A DNA stretch of 60,000 nucleotides from Hydractinia symbiolongicarpus (lineage: Eukaryota > Cnidaria > Hydrozoa > Anthoathecata > Hydractiniidae), in assembly GCF_029227915.1 (NCBI RefSeq), contig NC_079880.1, forward strand, positions 11,437,501-11,497,500, in the 5' to 3' direction. The position numbers and the translations under genes are program-made. Below the pieces are notes generated by a model. That model was not told the origin of the DNA. It worked only from the letters and a program-made list of their open reading frames with translations, and did no database searches. Of this stretch, positions 34,416 through 47,122 are shown one piece after another (position 1 is the first letter of the stretch; every line of letters begins with the position of its first letter).

Positions 34416-37400
34416 TTACGCTTGTGATACAATATCAGCCTGGTTGTTTTGATCAAACTTAAGACATTTCATATTCAAGATATTGAAGTACGTGTGGCTG
34501 ATGGCAGCAGCAGATGTTCCTCCATTAAAGAAAGATACCTAAAAAACGGAGCAAGGAAGCCACGCGTTAACCCTCCTTTTTACGTCAATATCATTGCTTT
34601 TTTACTATTAAATGCACCGTAAACCCTTGCTTACAATAATGGCTTGACGGCGCTAGAAAAGGGCTAACATATAGATATACTAGTCCTTAATAAAGCCTAT
34701 AACTTACTTCCGTTACAACAATGTGAGTAAAATATCAAACCATTTTGATACTTAACACCGAAACCTTAACGACAGTACACGTCTACTTCTAACGTCAATA
34801 ACCTTATTAGCGAAAACAAAACCCAGATAATTCTTACCTCACGTAGACACTTTTTAAATGCAAAGTCACACTGGCAGTCGCTAACAGTATACATCCCATT
34901 GTTGACTACACCATACCTGGCGGCTCCGGACAAAAGAGACCTAAAGAACAAATTGATATATGAAGTTTTGTGGTGAAGAGGTTTTTCGATTTTGTTATTC
35001 CTTTGCTCCTTTCTGTATCTTTTTACAGCATTTTTGTAGTTTCTAGACATAATCTCGTTTATTTGCTGCAAATCGTAAATTATTTTAAATTTCATGTATA
35101 CAGGTATCATAAATCCTAGAAACATCGTGGTAATGTTTTGGCTATTTCTGAAGATTGATAGAAGCGTTGATAGAGTAAGCCACATCAAGGGTAGGTTAGA
35201 CCCATAAATTTCAGGTCTTACGAAGGTTTGCACCTGCTTGCGCATTCTATCCTTGATGTTGCAGCTGTACAAATTATTTCTATTTGTTATGCACTGCACT
35301 ATGTTTTTTCACCCTAATACTAATATCATTAGATTCTTCCGTTCTTTCTATAATTTAGTTACACACTTTACTTTACAACCAGCTAATTTATTAGTACATA
35401 CAACTAGTTGTATGTAGCTACTCACACACAAGTTCAAAACGATTAACCCTATTCGGTCCGGGGGGGGGGGGCGGATTCCGCCCCCCCTGACGGTTTTTTT
35501 TTAATAACTCCCGATGGCTTTCTTATATGGCTATGATACTTACTGAGTTTCAACATTTATCTATAAGACACCTGCATGCTAAATGTTTAGGTCCCATACC
35601 TTTCAGAGGCTTCGATATTGGCCATTACTCGAAACTACCCCTAAAATCTCTATGAAATCCTTATAATGGGGAAAATATAATAACTCCTGTTAGGATTATC
35701 CTTAGAACTTGAAACTTACAACACGACTTTGTTTTATGAAGAAGAATCATTTTGAATAATTTTGACACGTGACTAATCCGATTTTCCGATTTTGTCGGAT
35801 TTTACCCGAAAATCGGAGAAAAACGGATTTTCGGGCAATTTTTGGCAATTTTTTATCCGATCCATGTAAAAACCGGAAGATATGTTAAAAAATTTTTATT
35901 TAGCTTTCAGAAACTTTAAACAGAATGTAAAAATTCGATCTAGAACAAAAGTAATTATATTTTAAGCAGATAGTGGCATTTTTAACAATTTTCAAGCTTC
36001 TGATGACGTCACAGAAAATGTGCTGACGCAAGCAAAAATTTATTGCCGCCATTTTGTTCCTTTTATGACGTACTATAAGTGTGCCAAGTTTGATTCAATT
36101 TGAACAATCCTATGAAAAGTTATTGAGGGGGGGCGGAATCCGCCCCCCCCCGGTCATAGTATGTTCAAAAAACCCCGGACCGAATAGGGTTAACTCCATT
36201 TAAGAATTTTACTTGTAGCAAGATCTTTTTTTGATGATTTCTACAGTTTTTTTATGTAGCTAGAGAGTTAAAGAAAAGAGTTGCATTACTGCTGTTTTAC
36301 CGAAAAGTTGCTAAGCCATAATTTCACCTTACTAAATACCAAGGGATTTAATGTCGCGGGAAGTTATTTCATTGAAATTCGAAGGCCTTTGACAATTATA
36401 AAGTATCACTTACAAAAGATTCTTCTTAGAATATTACAAAATAAGTAGTTTGCTTTTTATAAATTAAAGAATAAGCTAACTCATAATTTAAAAGGACCAA
36501 TTTAATGTGACTTGTTAAAAAGTAAATCTATTGCAGCTAAGGCCCAATACGAAATAAAATATAATACAACTTGGTGATTTACTACACAGGTGGAACAAAT
36601 ATTATAGCTTATTTCCTACTGAGAATGTTCATCCGGACGTTAGGTGTAACATGTTCGCTTGCTGCATGCAATTCTAATAACCAGTATTGAAATCCTGTAT
36701 CCTGTAGTTAACTGCTGTAAGCAGCACTTTTTAATTTCATTATATAACTTACTACTTTGTTCTTTGAATTTACTAGAATATTTATCCCTGACACCATCAC
36801 CTCTTACTTTTCATTGCTGAGGAATACTTTCAATTCAGGCGTTTGTGGCTGCAAGTTTCAGAGTTTGAACTTCGGCGCGTAATTAATCAATTTTCATTAC
36901 ATTAAAGATGGCAGAATTCTGTGTGCTATTTCAGTTGTTAAGAAATATTTACGCTTTTAAACGCTTCGAAGTTGACTAGTCTTAACTTTCAAAGCTAAAA
37001 TACAGGCGTCACGGCCAGAAAAAAATTCTAATGCACATTCCCAGATACTGATCGTTTAAAACTTCAGTCAGGAAATCCATAATGGAAAGAAATACTAAAT
37101 ACCGGGATATACTAAGTGATATCTTTTTAAGAATATTTTGCCTGGTCGTTGCTTTAAAAGTGTGTACCTCTTTAATAAGCCCTTTTTTCTTTTTCCTTTT
37201 TTATGTTACTAGTATATTTACAAATTATAATTATTATATAAAAAAAATCACTTGAGCCATGAGTAATGAGCGGCCGAACAATTAAAATTTACTTACCTCG
37301 GACAATGATCATGTGCTCGACAACATTTGTCAACAACCCGAAGAAGTCCTAAGTCATTATAATCTTGAGCATTGTTACCTTCCCCACACCATTTGGTACC

Positions 37401-40400
37401 TACAAAAGCAATGCAATACTTTAACTGATATGTTTGTCAGATATTATGCAAAAGTATTTTAACACACTCTTTCTTAAGCGTCCTGAAAGTCTAAATTTAT
37501 GGCTTGTTTGCAGATATGTAACTATACTGAGATGATTTAAATACTGATATTTTATGCTTTTTAAAAGCAAAAACTTGCATGATGTCCATGTGTATTTTTA
37601 ATCCCAGACTTGTCACTACGTTTTTATGTTGTTGGAGCTAACCGCTTCCGTCTCTTGCTCTGGCTTTTTTAAGATTTTATGTCTGCTAGATTGTACTATC
37701 TCTCATTCCACATTGGGTTCAGTATAGCATTTAAACTTACACTCACTTTTTCTATAAGCAGCTAGAGTTTTGACTTGGTACTCGAGTTGTTGAAAAATGT
37801 CTTTAAATTGATGGAAAAGTTTCTTAACTGTTGCTTAGAAGAACATCAAACAATCTTAAAATCCTGCTAAGAACTATTTTTAATTGTTTTATCCCTTGTT
37901 AAATTCTTGCATAATACCCTAAATATTTGTTAAAAGCAGAAAAAGGAAAAAAAGAGCTCCATAAATAAGGGTAGAATATTTTCTAAGAAAAAAAAAGAAC
38001 CTTAGAGCACATGTTGTTATTAACTTGGTATAATTTTGTGCTTGCACTTATAATAAAGTTGCCTAGGAATTTTGTAAATTTCGGTACAGTTGTTTATACC
38101 AAGGGTAGGTAATAGTTAGGTATTAGCTAAATCGAACTGAATTCCATCCTTTAAATATTTAATTAAATAATTGTGAAAACAACAATGTCTCATTTAAATA
38201 AAAGTTATTGGCAAAGAAAACGTCAAACATCTGAAAGTATATAAATAAAAGGTGAACAAAGACGCGAATTAGTTACCTGGATATATAGTTCTCTTTGCTT
38301 CCTTTTTTGTCACTGGATCTTGATGCTCGAACGTATATTCTTCTACAAATTAATCGCAAGTAACCATACGTTTTATTATTCGCACTGTCAGAATTTTTTT
38401 TTATAGAAATGCAACTAAATAATACAGCACTTCTTAGTACTGTAAACTGATTTTTTGATCTAGAATTTTTGTGTTTTCCAATTAATTTATTCTTTCAGTT
38501 TTAGAAAACAAATATTAAAATATTCGACGCTCCTGTATCCTACAAACCACCTTCAGAATCTTTTATCAATTAAAACTTTTTAATTGTGCAGAGTATTTTA
38601 CTCGAGATCTTTAATGTTTCAGAAAAAAATGTAAAAAAAAATAGGTTTAAGGCATTTTCGATATCAAGTTGCATCGGTTTTGTACTATTTTGAGAAGGCT
38701 ATAATACAATCTAAATTGAGTATAGAATTGAACAATAGTATAGGGGAAATTCAACGGTCACCACTGAGCAACTATATTACGATCATCCAGTTATTACTTG
38801 GTGAATAAAAATCTAAGTTTCGTTAAAGAGGGTGTCTTTCTCCAAGAACAAAAGAGTACTTGAAAAGTAACCATATAATGTATATACCTGCGTTTAAGGG
38901 ACGCTTTGCTTCCTTCTTGTCAGTTTTTTCGTGATGCACGTGTGCAATATCCTCTACAAAGTAATGCAAAGAACAATTAGACTTAGAACACAGCTTTTAC
39001 ACATGTTTTAAATTTTTTTTAGTATACAATATTTTTTAATTAAAAATAATTACAATTTAATTAAAAAATAAGAAAAATGATAAAGAAAAAACAATACAAA
39101 GTAAAACTATATTGTCAAAAAGTTCCACGCGAGACTCAGTGTTTGATTGCATAGAAGAGAAGTGAACATTTGTGACTAAATAAAAAAAAGACATTGTGCA
39201 ATTTGCTATTCAAGGATCTGAAACCTCCAAGGCAAAGCAAAGCAGATTTTGTTATTACAAAGGAGAGTTTACATTTAATCGAAGTTTTTTACAGATCTTT
39301 TATTGGAAGCTTGAACATGTTCTGATTTTGCTTGTGACCGTCAAGTCATATTTAAAACAAAATAAAAAAACAAATGTTTCCGAAATCTTAATTAATAGGG
39401 CTGTGACATCAGCTCCTTGTATATTTTGCAGTATTTTTTTAATGGGAATTTTTTAAACTCTTTTTATATAAATAAAACTTAATTTTGTAGTCATTATCAC
39501 CATGGCTAGCGTATGGCACGAAAACCAAACTTTAACGGATATGTTGCCATTGTTTAGAGCTGCGAAAAACTTTAGGAAGAAAATCCTATAAATAACAACA
39601 AATGAGGCAAAACTTTAATTTTTTCTTCTAAATACTGATAGCACAAGAAATCAGACTAAAAGGACTAAAACTGCCAAAAAATTGGATCCTTTTGGTTTGC
39701 CTTGCTTTTGTGGATTGGAACGTATTGAAAGTCTAACACAAGAGCTAATGATTTATAATTTCTGTTACCCCGTTATGTTTGTTTGACAAAGTATTTGCAA
39801 GTAATGATTGCCGTCCAAGTTATTTCAAATAGACTTATTGCTTAAAATCACTTTTGAATTGTTTCTAACTTCTACTTTACCTTTAGTACGTAATTTAAGT
39901 GTTATCTAAAAATTCAACAACGCAAGAACGTCTTTACTTTCTTTGCTTAAGCATTTGGTTTTGACCCAACAAACACAAAAAGAGGAAACTTACGTTCCAC
40001 GACTGGCATTATTTTTGTTTCATCCAAAGATCGAAGAAGGTTTCCATTTTTTTCTGTTTTCCAATCTTGCTGATCCATTGACCTTCCTTGCACGGAAAAG
40101 AATGCAATAGCGCCCAAGATTGCTGCGAAACTGAAACGGAATGGGACTGTGTGTCACGATAAGAACGTTCTGAGCATGCATGGTTATTTCGATTCTTTTT
40201 CTCAATATGGTTGTTTAACGACAACACAAAACTTATTTAAAGCTAAAGTACATATTATAAATTTTTATCTCTATAATAATAGCCGTATTCCGTCTGTCTG
40301 TCTCTGCGCGGACCCCCCGCTGAGTTAGAAAATGATGTTACGTAAACACGAATATCAAATGCGATATATTTTTATCCACTTTGCTGCGACGGGTAAATAT

Positions 40401-41929
40401 AAAGGACGGGCGAACCCGTGGATTTTTCCACGGGTAACGACTATCTATATTATAATGCCCGTATACGTCTGTCTGTCTGTCTGTCACGCAAAATGGTAGC
40501 TTAGCTGCGCAATAGCAAGAAGCACGCAATGTGGTATAAAAAGGACGGGTGAACCCGTGGATTTTCCACAGGGTAACGACTAGTATATATAAATTATTAT
40601 ATATATATTATAAATAAAATACATACAACAATATATATATATATATATTTAAAGCTGTTTTACACATTTTGTTACAAAAGGCACTATTAACGCTTGGTCT
40701 GTTCGAGAGTGAGAAGAAATATTTCAACTCTCGTTACTCTTGATATAATTATTTCTGTCCATACTATTTATGGTTACCTTGCAAAATTATTGGAAAATAA
40801 ACGAACTATCGAACAAACAAGCAAACGAATAAACGATTGAACGAACGGAAAAGCGAACAATCTAACGAACGTACGAATAAACAAACGAACGATTGAACGA
40901 ACGAACAAACGAACGAATAATTGCAGAATTGCATTAATCTCTCTACCATCAGCTTTAATTATCACGTTTTTACAAAGGTGCAGATATAGCGCAAAAAAGG
41001 CGGTGCTAAGATTTGTTTTTTCACCTATATATGTAGATAATATTTATATTATAACAAAGATTTTAATCAATGACCATCGTAAATATTTATATATGAAACG
41101 TTTAACAAACACGAAACTAATATTTGCAGATCAAGTGCAATAAAAACTTTGAAAACCTAAAAAATTCCCTTTAGAGCAATATATTTTTGATGGGAAGAAA
41201 AAAGCGTTATTTATACTGAGTACAACTTCAAGTCACATTCATCGAATATTTGACCGGAAACCACTGAAATTTCGTATGCTAACTGCAAAAATAATAAAAG
41301 CGACTGAAAAAGAACAACTCGCTTCTCGGTAGCCTGTGCCCGTACAAAAGTTTTTCTACAATAATTATATGAATTAAAAATCAACTGCAAAAAAAAGGAC
41401 AAGACAAAGAAAATAAATCGACTTCATCGTTTGTAGCTAACCACGCCTTCACAAGTTAATGGCAAATGATTGGCGATCATTGTGTGCATTAAAATACTTT
41501 GTGCAAAACTACGCCAGAGAAATGTCCTATTTTTCTTTTGTTGTTTCATTCAAAAAAGTAAATGGACTTTAAATGCCAATTCTCATGAAATTTGAGTTTG
41601 CAGTTTGGTGGAGTTTACTAGTATAAAATATACGGGGATATGATAATCAGCGCTCAGTGTAATGGGATAATGAAGGGAATCATAAACAAGTGTCCTTTCC
41701 TGGAAGCCTTATCAAATGACTTGTTTTAAGTTACATAAGACATTTTATAGACTCCTTATAGGTGCTAAATATAGAATCGACTTTGCCTGTTGCAGACACA
41801 GTGAGCGTTAAAGAAATGTCGTGCAATTAAAATATGCTAAGCTGCATAAAAGCAAGCAAAAACTTAAATTATTACAAAAACACGTCAAACATAATTCAAT
41901 AAAATCACTCACCAAAATAATCTTGCCAT
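34416..41929 (-). CDS. Secreted group III-type phospholipase A2, seven exons
   Basis: Coding exons in transcript order: 41929-41913, 40130-39994, 38953-38888, 38342-38277, 37399-37297, 34940-34838, 34538-34416. All have GT/AG borders and matching phases, giving about 204 codons. The ATG plus exon 2 encode a signal peptide (hydrophobic FAAILGAIAFF, Ala/Gly-rich cleavage region). Exons 3 and 4 encode a charged propeptide with KKEAKR dibasic sites. Exon 5 carries the Ca2+-loop motif WCGEGN and the catalytic CCRAHDHCP, the His-Asp site of bee-venom-type PLA2. Exon 6 has the CQCDF disulfide block and exon 7 a YFNILNMKC block. The enzyme hydrolyses the sn-2 ester of phospholipids outside the cell; in cnidarians such enzymes occur in venom and digestion. 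No catalytic residue appears lost. Whether it is a toxin or a digestive enzyme cannot be told from sequence. Confidence 0.9.
35443..36193. mobile_element. piggyBac-like MITE in a PLA2 intron
   Basis: Flanked by TTAA on both sides; the inverted ends read CCCTATTCGGTCCGGGG and its complement. TTAA targets and a CCCTA terminus are typical of piggyBac-type elements. Just inside each end is a self-complementary block around GGCGGAWTCCGCC bordered by G and C runs. No transposase frame, so non-autonomous. It lies between the PLA2 exons at 37297-37399 and 34838-34940. Confidence 0.8.
38277..38953 (-). repeat. Duplicated propeptide exons of the PLA2 gene
   Basis: Exons 38953-38888 and 38342-38277 are both 66 nt, both phase 1 to phase 1, both follow TTTGTAG and both encode a KKEAKR motif near the same position. 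They are diverged paralogues in tandem. Because each preserves frame, the mature mRNA may contain either or both. Confidence 0.8.
40268..40443 (+). mobile_element. Mini-Helitron, upstream member of a tandem pair
   Basis: Starts TCTCTATAATAATAGCCGTA after an A, has the GTCTGTCTGTC block, and ends with the hairpin CCCGTGGAT...TCCACGGG then TAACGACTA, running directly into the next copy. Lies in the PLA2 first intron region, antisense to the gene. Confidence 0.75.
40444..40583 (+). mobile_element. Complete 140-bp mini-Helitron
   Basis: 5' TCTATATTATAATGCCCGTA, preceded by A; 3' hairpin CCCGTGGATTTTCCACAGGG, then TAACGACTAG, followed by T. These match the Helitron rules: insertion between A and T, TC at the start, CTRR at the end, and a hairpin 5-10 bases before it. 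Too short to encode protein. Confidence 0.85.
40797..40920 (+). repeat. Degenerate (ACGA/GAAC)n tetranucleotide tract
   Basis: Imperfect cgaa/aacg repeats over about 120 bases in the PLA2 first intron. The minus-strand reading frame across it is an artefact of the repeat. Confidence 0.8.
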
Positions 41930-43239
41930 ATTTCTTTGCTTACATAAACAAAAGATTCTTGTTATTTCAATAAACAAAACAGCAATGAGGCAACCGCAAA
42001 ATTGAAACAAGAATATCACCTTGAGCGTCTTTTATAGATAATTTAACTAGCCCAATAAAGTAGTTTAACACCATGAAATAATGCAGGTAACTACACATAC
42101 AATGAGAATATTTTATTGTGGTGTTAAAGTGTATTAAAAATTTATATCTCGTAGATATTATCCCTGAGCATGTAGCGAGAAAATTTTAACTTTTAAACTA
42201 AGAGGAGCTTTATTTCAAATGCAATATTGGCACATTTATAAATTGTAGAAATATGAGCAGTTATTTCTTTGGAACGTTAAAAAAACATTGTTTTTGATAA
42301 ATAGGTGCGGAATTAGGACAACCGCCTTGTAAAATTTACTGTACACGCCCAGGGGCGGTACTACTATTTATATTCTAGTAATTAACTAATATTACAAAAT
42401 CATTTAATTAATAATTATGTTTAGGGCGTAGCGTGGGTTAATTTAATAATTGACTATACAATATTTGCGATTGCTTTTTTGCAGAAAAATACTGTGAAAA
42501 TAATTGGTCAAAGGAATAGACAAGCCTTATGGTGTCAGAAAGCTTCCATCTAAAATTAGGAAAGATATTTCAAATTCAATTTAAAAAAAGCCTTTAAAAT
42601 TCAAAATTAACTATTGAGGGCTGTCACAAAATTAAAATACAAATTATACAATCACTTTAATTGAACTTAATTTCCAGCCTTAGCCGTAAAATGCAAAAAA
42701 ATTGTTTGAGTAATGGCCATGACCGGGCTTGGTTTACTTGGTTCCGTCTTTTTTTACGTAAAGATGGAACCAAGTAATTTAGGTTGTTTAATGACTTTCC
42801 AAATACATTAAAAAACCTTCACCTTCGTCTAATGTAACATAAAACGAACTAAAATATAGTTTGGCATATTAGCAATATGTTTTGCTGCTTTTCAAGGAAA
42901 AAAGTGTTCATCCACGTAGCTCTTGTCAAACACGTAGACTTGACATATTAGTACAAGTGCTTTTGTTTTTAGGGAAAACATCTATAAAAAATCTCGTCTA
43001 CAAATATATACCTACTGACCTCGTACGATGTTCGCATCGCCGTCCAAATATCAGAATTCACATTACCAAGTAGGCAAGAACCTTAGAATAATTTTGGCGG
43101 GATTTGAATCTGAGTTAGGTGAATTAGATTAAGTAGATAAATTTCCCTGTCATATAAATGTTACACAATTTTTTAAGAAAGAAAGGCTTAAAATATAAAT
43201 TAGTCGTGGAAAAAAAGCTACAAGTAACTGTGTGAAAGC
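41930..43239. other. Upstream of the PLA2 gene; one hairpin
   Basis: The promoter of the PLA2 gene should lie at the left end, but no clear core element can be singled out. At 42736-42775 there is a hairpin with 15 of 16 arm bases matched (acttggttccgtcttt / aaagatggaaccaagt). No gene supported. Confidence 0.45.
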
Positions 43240-43880
43240 CGTAAACTGTGCCACACATCCAGGTGGAACGCTTTAGTACAGGTATGCATTATGTCGTAAA
43301 TAGAATGAAGCGCATTGAACACTATCGTGTTTCGGGTGCAATATATCTTTCAAAAAATGCGTTTCCTCCAACTTTTTGCTGCAACAAAAATATCGTTTAC
43401 AACCTGTTGTTACCCCGTCATGTAAAAAAAGAGTCAGCCAACATCATTTTATTTTGCGAAATAAGTTTACAAGTTCAAAACGGAATTGTAACACCAGGCT
43501 GAGTGCTTAGTACAAGTAAACTGTGACGCACATCTGTATAGACTTAATACTCTTTTTCACAGAAACTTTTTGCTTCATCACAACTTCGGTTTAAATAAAA
43601 ACACAGAAAACAAACCCGTCATTGTCCTAGTCCAGCTACAAAAATCACTCAGTAATTTTAGTTTGCGGAATAAGTTTTCATGACAGTAATATAAGCCGTA
43701 GGTATCCATTTGCATTTAGCATAAAAATTATTAAGAATCTCTGGCTACTTTCACTTTTAACCGAAGGTATTTAAAGAGCTAGCTAAAGCGACTTTCGGTT
43801 TCTGCCGTGGTTCCGAGATTTTCGAAATAAAGCTGCACGCAACCATTTTAAACGAAATACAGCCATTATGAAAAATATAA
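43240..43880 (+). repeat. Dispersed repeat, about two diverged ~260-bp units
   Basis: Similar phrases recur in order: gtaaactgtg-cacacatc (43240 and 43520), aactttttgct-catca/gcaac (43370 and 43568), accccgtcat/acccgtcatt (43412 and 43614), attttgcgaaataagttt / gtttgcggaataagtttt (43450 and 43660). The right end matches the repeat at 31450-31770. The frame at 43248-43502 is within the repeat. Confidence 0.5.
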
Positions 43881-44016
43881 AGAACTATTATTGTGTGCAT
43901 ATAAAAATATTCAAAATCTATCAGTTCAGTTGTTAAATTTTATTTTATTTACAGTTGAGTTTATTTCATTTAAAACGTGCTAGATTTAAAAAAATATGTT
44001 TGGTATTTGATAATTA

Positions 44017-44143
44017 CTAGTCGATAGCCCGTGGATACTTTCACGGATTCGCCGTTGTTTATTTACCGCATTTTGTTTCTCACTACTGTGGTTACCATTA
44101 TGCGTGACAGACAGACAGACGTATACGGGTATTATAATATAGA
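44017..44143 (-). mobile_element. Complete 127-bp mini-Helitron
   Basis: Minus-strand 5' end TCTATATTATAATACCCGTA preceded by A; body with GTCTGTCTGTCTGTCACGCA; 3' end with hairpin CGTGAAAGTATCCACGG and ATCGACTAG followed by T. Same family as 40444-40583 but diverged in the middle. Confidence 0.82.
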
Positions 44144-44989
44144 TTTATTAAAAGCTTAGTATTATAGTTATGTTGTATAGCACTAATTTGGTTTGTAAAT
44201 AACATTGATGCTTTTCTTTGCTTCATCTATACACAAAAAGTAAAACTAATGTATTTTAATCGATATTGTTCGTAGCTCCGATTAGCGTATCTATCAAACC
44301 ACAAACCAGGCGACAGTCACGTTCTTGACATTTTTTAAATTTATTTCTTGCCCAAGATATGTTACAATATGTTGGGTAATTGTGGGTTTTTTACGCATTG
44401 GAAGTTTAAAGATAATAAGCGATTAAATAAGGACAAGGCAGAAAATGACTCCGCTGTTTTTTCTAGGAAATAACTTTCTTTTTTGAACAAAGAAAGTTAC
44501 TTACAACAACAATCTCTTTCAATAAAATCAAGAAAATGGCAAAGACAGACGAGCAAAACACGAGGAAGGCTAGCTGGTTTAGCTAGCTACCAAAATGTTT
44601 TTAAACTTTGAAGGTATGAGTTTAGCAATTAAACTTCATTTAACGTAAATCATTCCGTATGTAAATGAATATAACGTTAATAATGCGAAGCTTGTAATTT
44701 TTGTGTGTTATTGCTAATTAAAGTTCTGTAATTGATGTTTCTCATTGTTCTGTCTTGTGTTTATTTCCAATATGCTGCCATATTTAAGTTTCTAATGCTC
44801 GCTGCTGAAATCTGCATACTGAGACCTTATCGTTATATATCATCGCATATTTTTTTGAGTAACGTTTGACTTAATATATTATAAGTATATAGAGATTATA
44901 TTTTCAGGGTTTGTGTATGTTTATTCTAAGTTAATGATTCATTTACTATTTCGCATGGAAATTTTTATGGTTTCTCTTTATGTTTATTT

Positions 44990-45350
44990 TTTTACCTTAA
45001 TGTAGTTCGAGTGTCTTTAACAATCTCCCAAGAGAGTTTCGCGAAATGTGAAAAATCAAGCAACATTTTTCCGACTGTGCAACAAATAGAATTTTGCTTA
45101 AATGCTTATTAATCTCTCTCTCTTTTTTAACGTTGTGTCTAGCGGGACGTTTTCTTTAACAAATATATATTTTTTTATTATTCCTTTATTTATATTTATA
45201 TTATTTTTATTTTTCTCTTTACTCTGATATTTATTAGTTATAAATAATTGTATATGTTTTTAACCTTGTATTATTATGAAACACGAATAGCCATTGTAAA
45301 TAATGGAAGAGGCAAATAAATCATTATTATTATTATTATTATTATTATTA
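44990..45350 (+). pseudogene. LINE 3' end: ORF2 tail relic plus (ATT)n
   Basis: From about 45012 a frame reads SVFNNLPREFREM, stop, KIKQHFSDCATN, matching the 'FNxLP' block found at the end of both LINE proteins in this window. It is followed by T-rich 3' UTR, AATAAATC and a (TTA)n tail at 45322-45350. Such microsatellite tails are usual for CR1/L2-type elements. The rest of the LINE is absent. Confidence 0.6.
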
Positions 45351-45395
45351 CTAGTCGATTAGGCCCGTGGAAAAATCCACTTAGGCAGAAAAACA
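45351..45395 (-). mobile_element. Mini-Helitron 3' end inserted in the (ATT)n tail
   Basis: Minus strand: hairpin GTGGATTTTTCCACGGG, then CCTAATCGACTAG and T. It abuts the LINE microsatellite exactly at an A/T step. I could not find its 5' end to the right, so the copy is truncated or diverged. Confidence 0.6.
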
Positions 45396-47122
45396 ATTGA
45401 AAAGTTCTGTCATTTGAATTTTGATGACATCAGCATATATTTCAGTATATTGAATATGCCTTTTACTAAAAAAAATAATCTGAAAATGCATAAAAAGAAA
45501 GTATATAAGTCATAATTTAACAAAAAATCTAACACAAAATATCAAATGTCAAATCGCATGAAATCCTCCCACCAAAACTTCAGACAAAATATGAAAAACA
45601 ACGGCGTGCAATGTGTAAAATCTAGTTAGTAGAAAGTTACAACATTGACAGTCACAACCCAGACAGTTACGACAACAATAATAATAATGTCAGAAATAAC
45701 ACATATCTCAAATATGTATACATCTTATTATGTGATTATGTTGAAAACCTTCAATATTTTAATCTGAAGTGTCGAAAAGAAAGGCTTGCAACAGTAAGCA
45801 CAGATCTATGAAATAAGTTCTTTACGCATTTTAAACATTGTCTTTTCCCTAAATGCTTATACAACAATACAACCTGAACAATATCAAAAAGCCAAACTTA
45901 AACAAACACAAAACACCTAAAAACAAAAAGTTAAACTTTGAAAAATCATTTATTCGGTTGCATACCATCCTCTCCCGCAAAAATATGCACAAAATGTAAA
46001 AATTAACCGGTTAACAAAACAATTTTTTGTCTAATGATCCGTACTGACTTTACCAAACATTTTAACCTGAAATGTCGAAAAAGCAATGAGCAAGGAGTAA
46101 ATTTCAAATCAACAAAAATCATTATTTTGAAAACATTGTATATATATATGGTCCTTCCTCACAAAAGTTTACAATAAATGTAGAATACAAAGGTTTATGA
46201 GGAGCAAATCAAAATATGAACAAAAATCAGTTCAATTGGCATGTTCTATCTGTTTATAACAGATATTCAATTTTAGTGTGGAAGTAAAAATGATTTGTAT
46301 GGCTAGCAAACATAACATGTATAAAATCAGTTAAAAATCCTTTAAGGTGTATATAGAATGCTGTTGATGATTCAAAATTCATTGCTTAGACAAAAAAATA
46401 GACTTGAATAAGATGTTGATTCGTCAAAAAATGGTCTGCAGAGTTTCAATTGAAAATTGCCTCTTCTCTAGCTATAATTAAAACAGTAATAAAAGTCAGA
46501 ATAAAAGGAGAATAGGAGTAACTATATCGAAATTCAGATAGCATTAGTTATTAAAGACGGATGGTTTTAAAGGAAATTGAGGTTTCTACCAAGAGAATAA
46601 AACGCCACTAGAAAACTTCTGGATTCTCTCGTTTACAGAGATGATCAGAGAGCTAATGGAATTAAGTAGCTCCAAAACATAAACGTATGGATTTGAACAC
46701 ACGAGAATTGGTGAGATTCACTCATGTTACAAATCGTATAGTTGTTGCTTTTACCTACCGGCACAGACCCCAGGGCTAGAAGAGATAGACTTGGAACCTA
46801 CCCCTTGAGAGTTTGTGACAAGAAAAGAAAAGCAGCAAACCTAGTAAACAGAAAAAGCTTTTCGACCTTAGAGATGAACACTTGCCTTAAATTATCTGGT
46901 AGAGAAAAAGATACTACGCGCCTAAAAATCCATAATCTTTAGATGGAAACAATAAAACCTGACAAAAAAGAAATTTTGTGACGCTGAGACATAAACGGAG
47001 GTAAAAACAAAAAAATAAATGCAGAAACATTATTAAATTTCTCCAAATCTAATTTTTTCCCTAATAAAGAGAATTATTTTGATTATTATCAAGAATTATT
47101 ACCCCAAGGTACGACGTTACCT
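45396..47122. other. Non-coding stretch
   Basis: No gene supported; AT-rich with a short (AT)n near 46140. A 66-codon frame at 46742-46942 is unassigned and may be decayed upstream sequence of the recombinase relic. Confidence 0.4.

Noticed and set aside
40774-40965. Minus-strand ORF rich in VRLFVRS-like repeats
   Set aside because: It is a translation of the tetranucleotide tract at 40797-40920.
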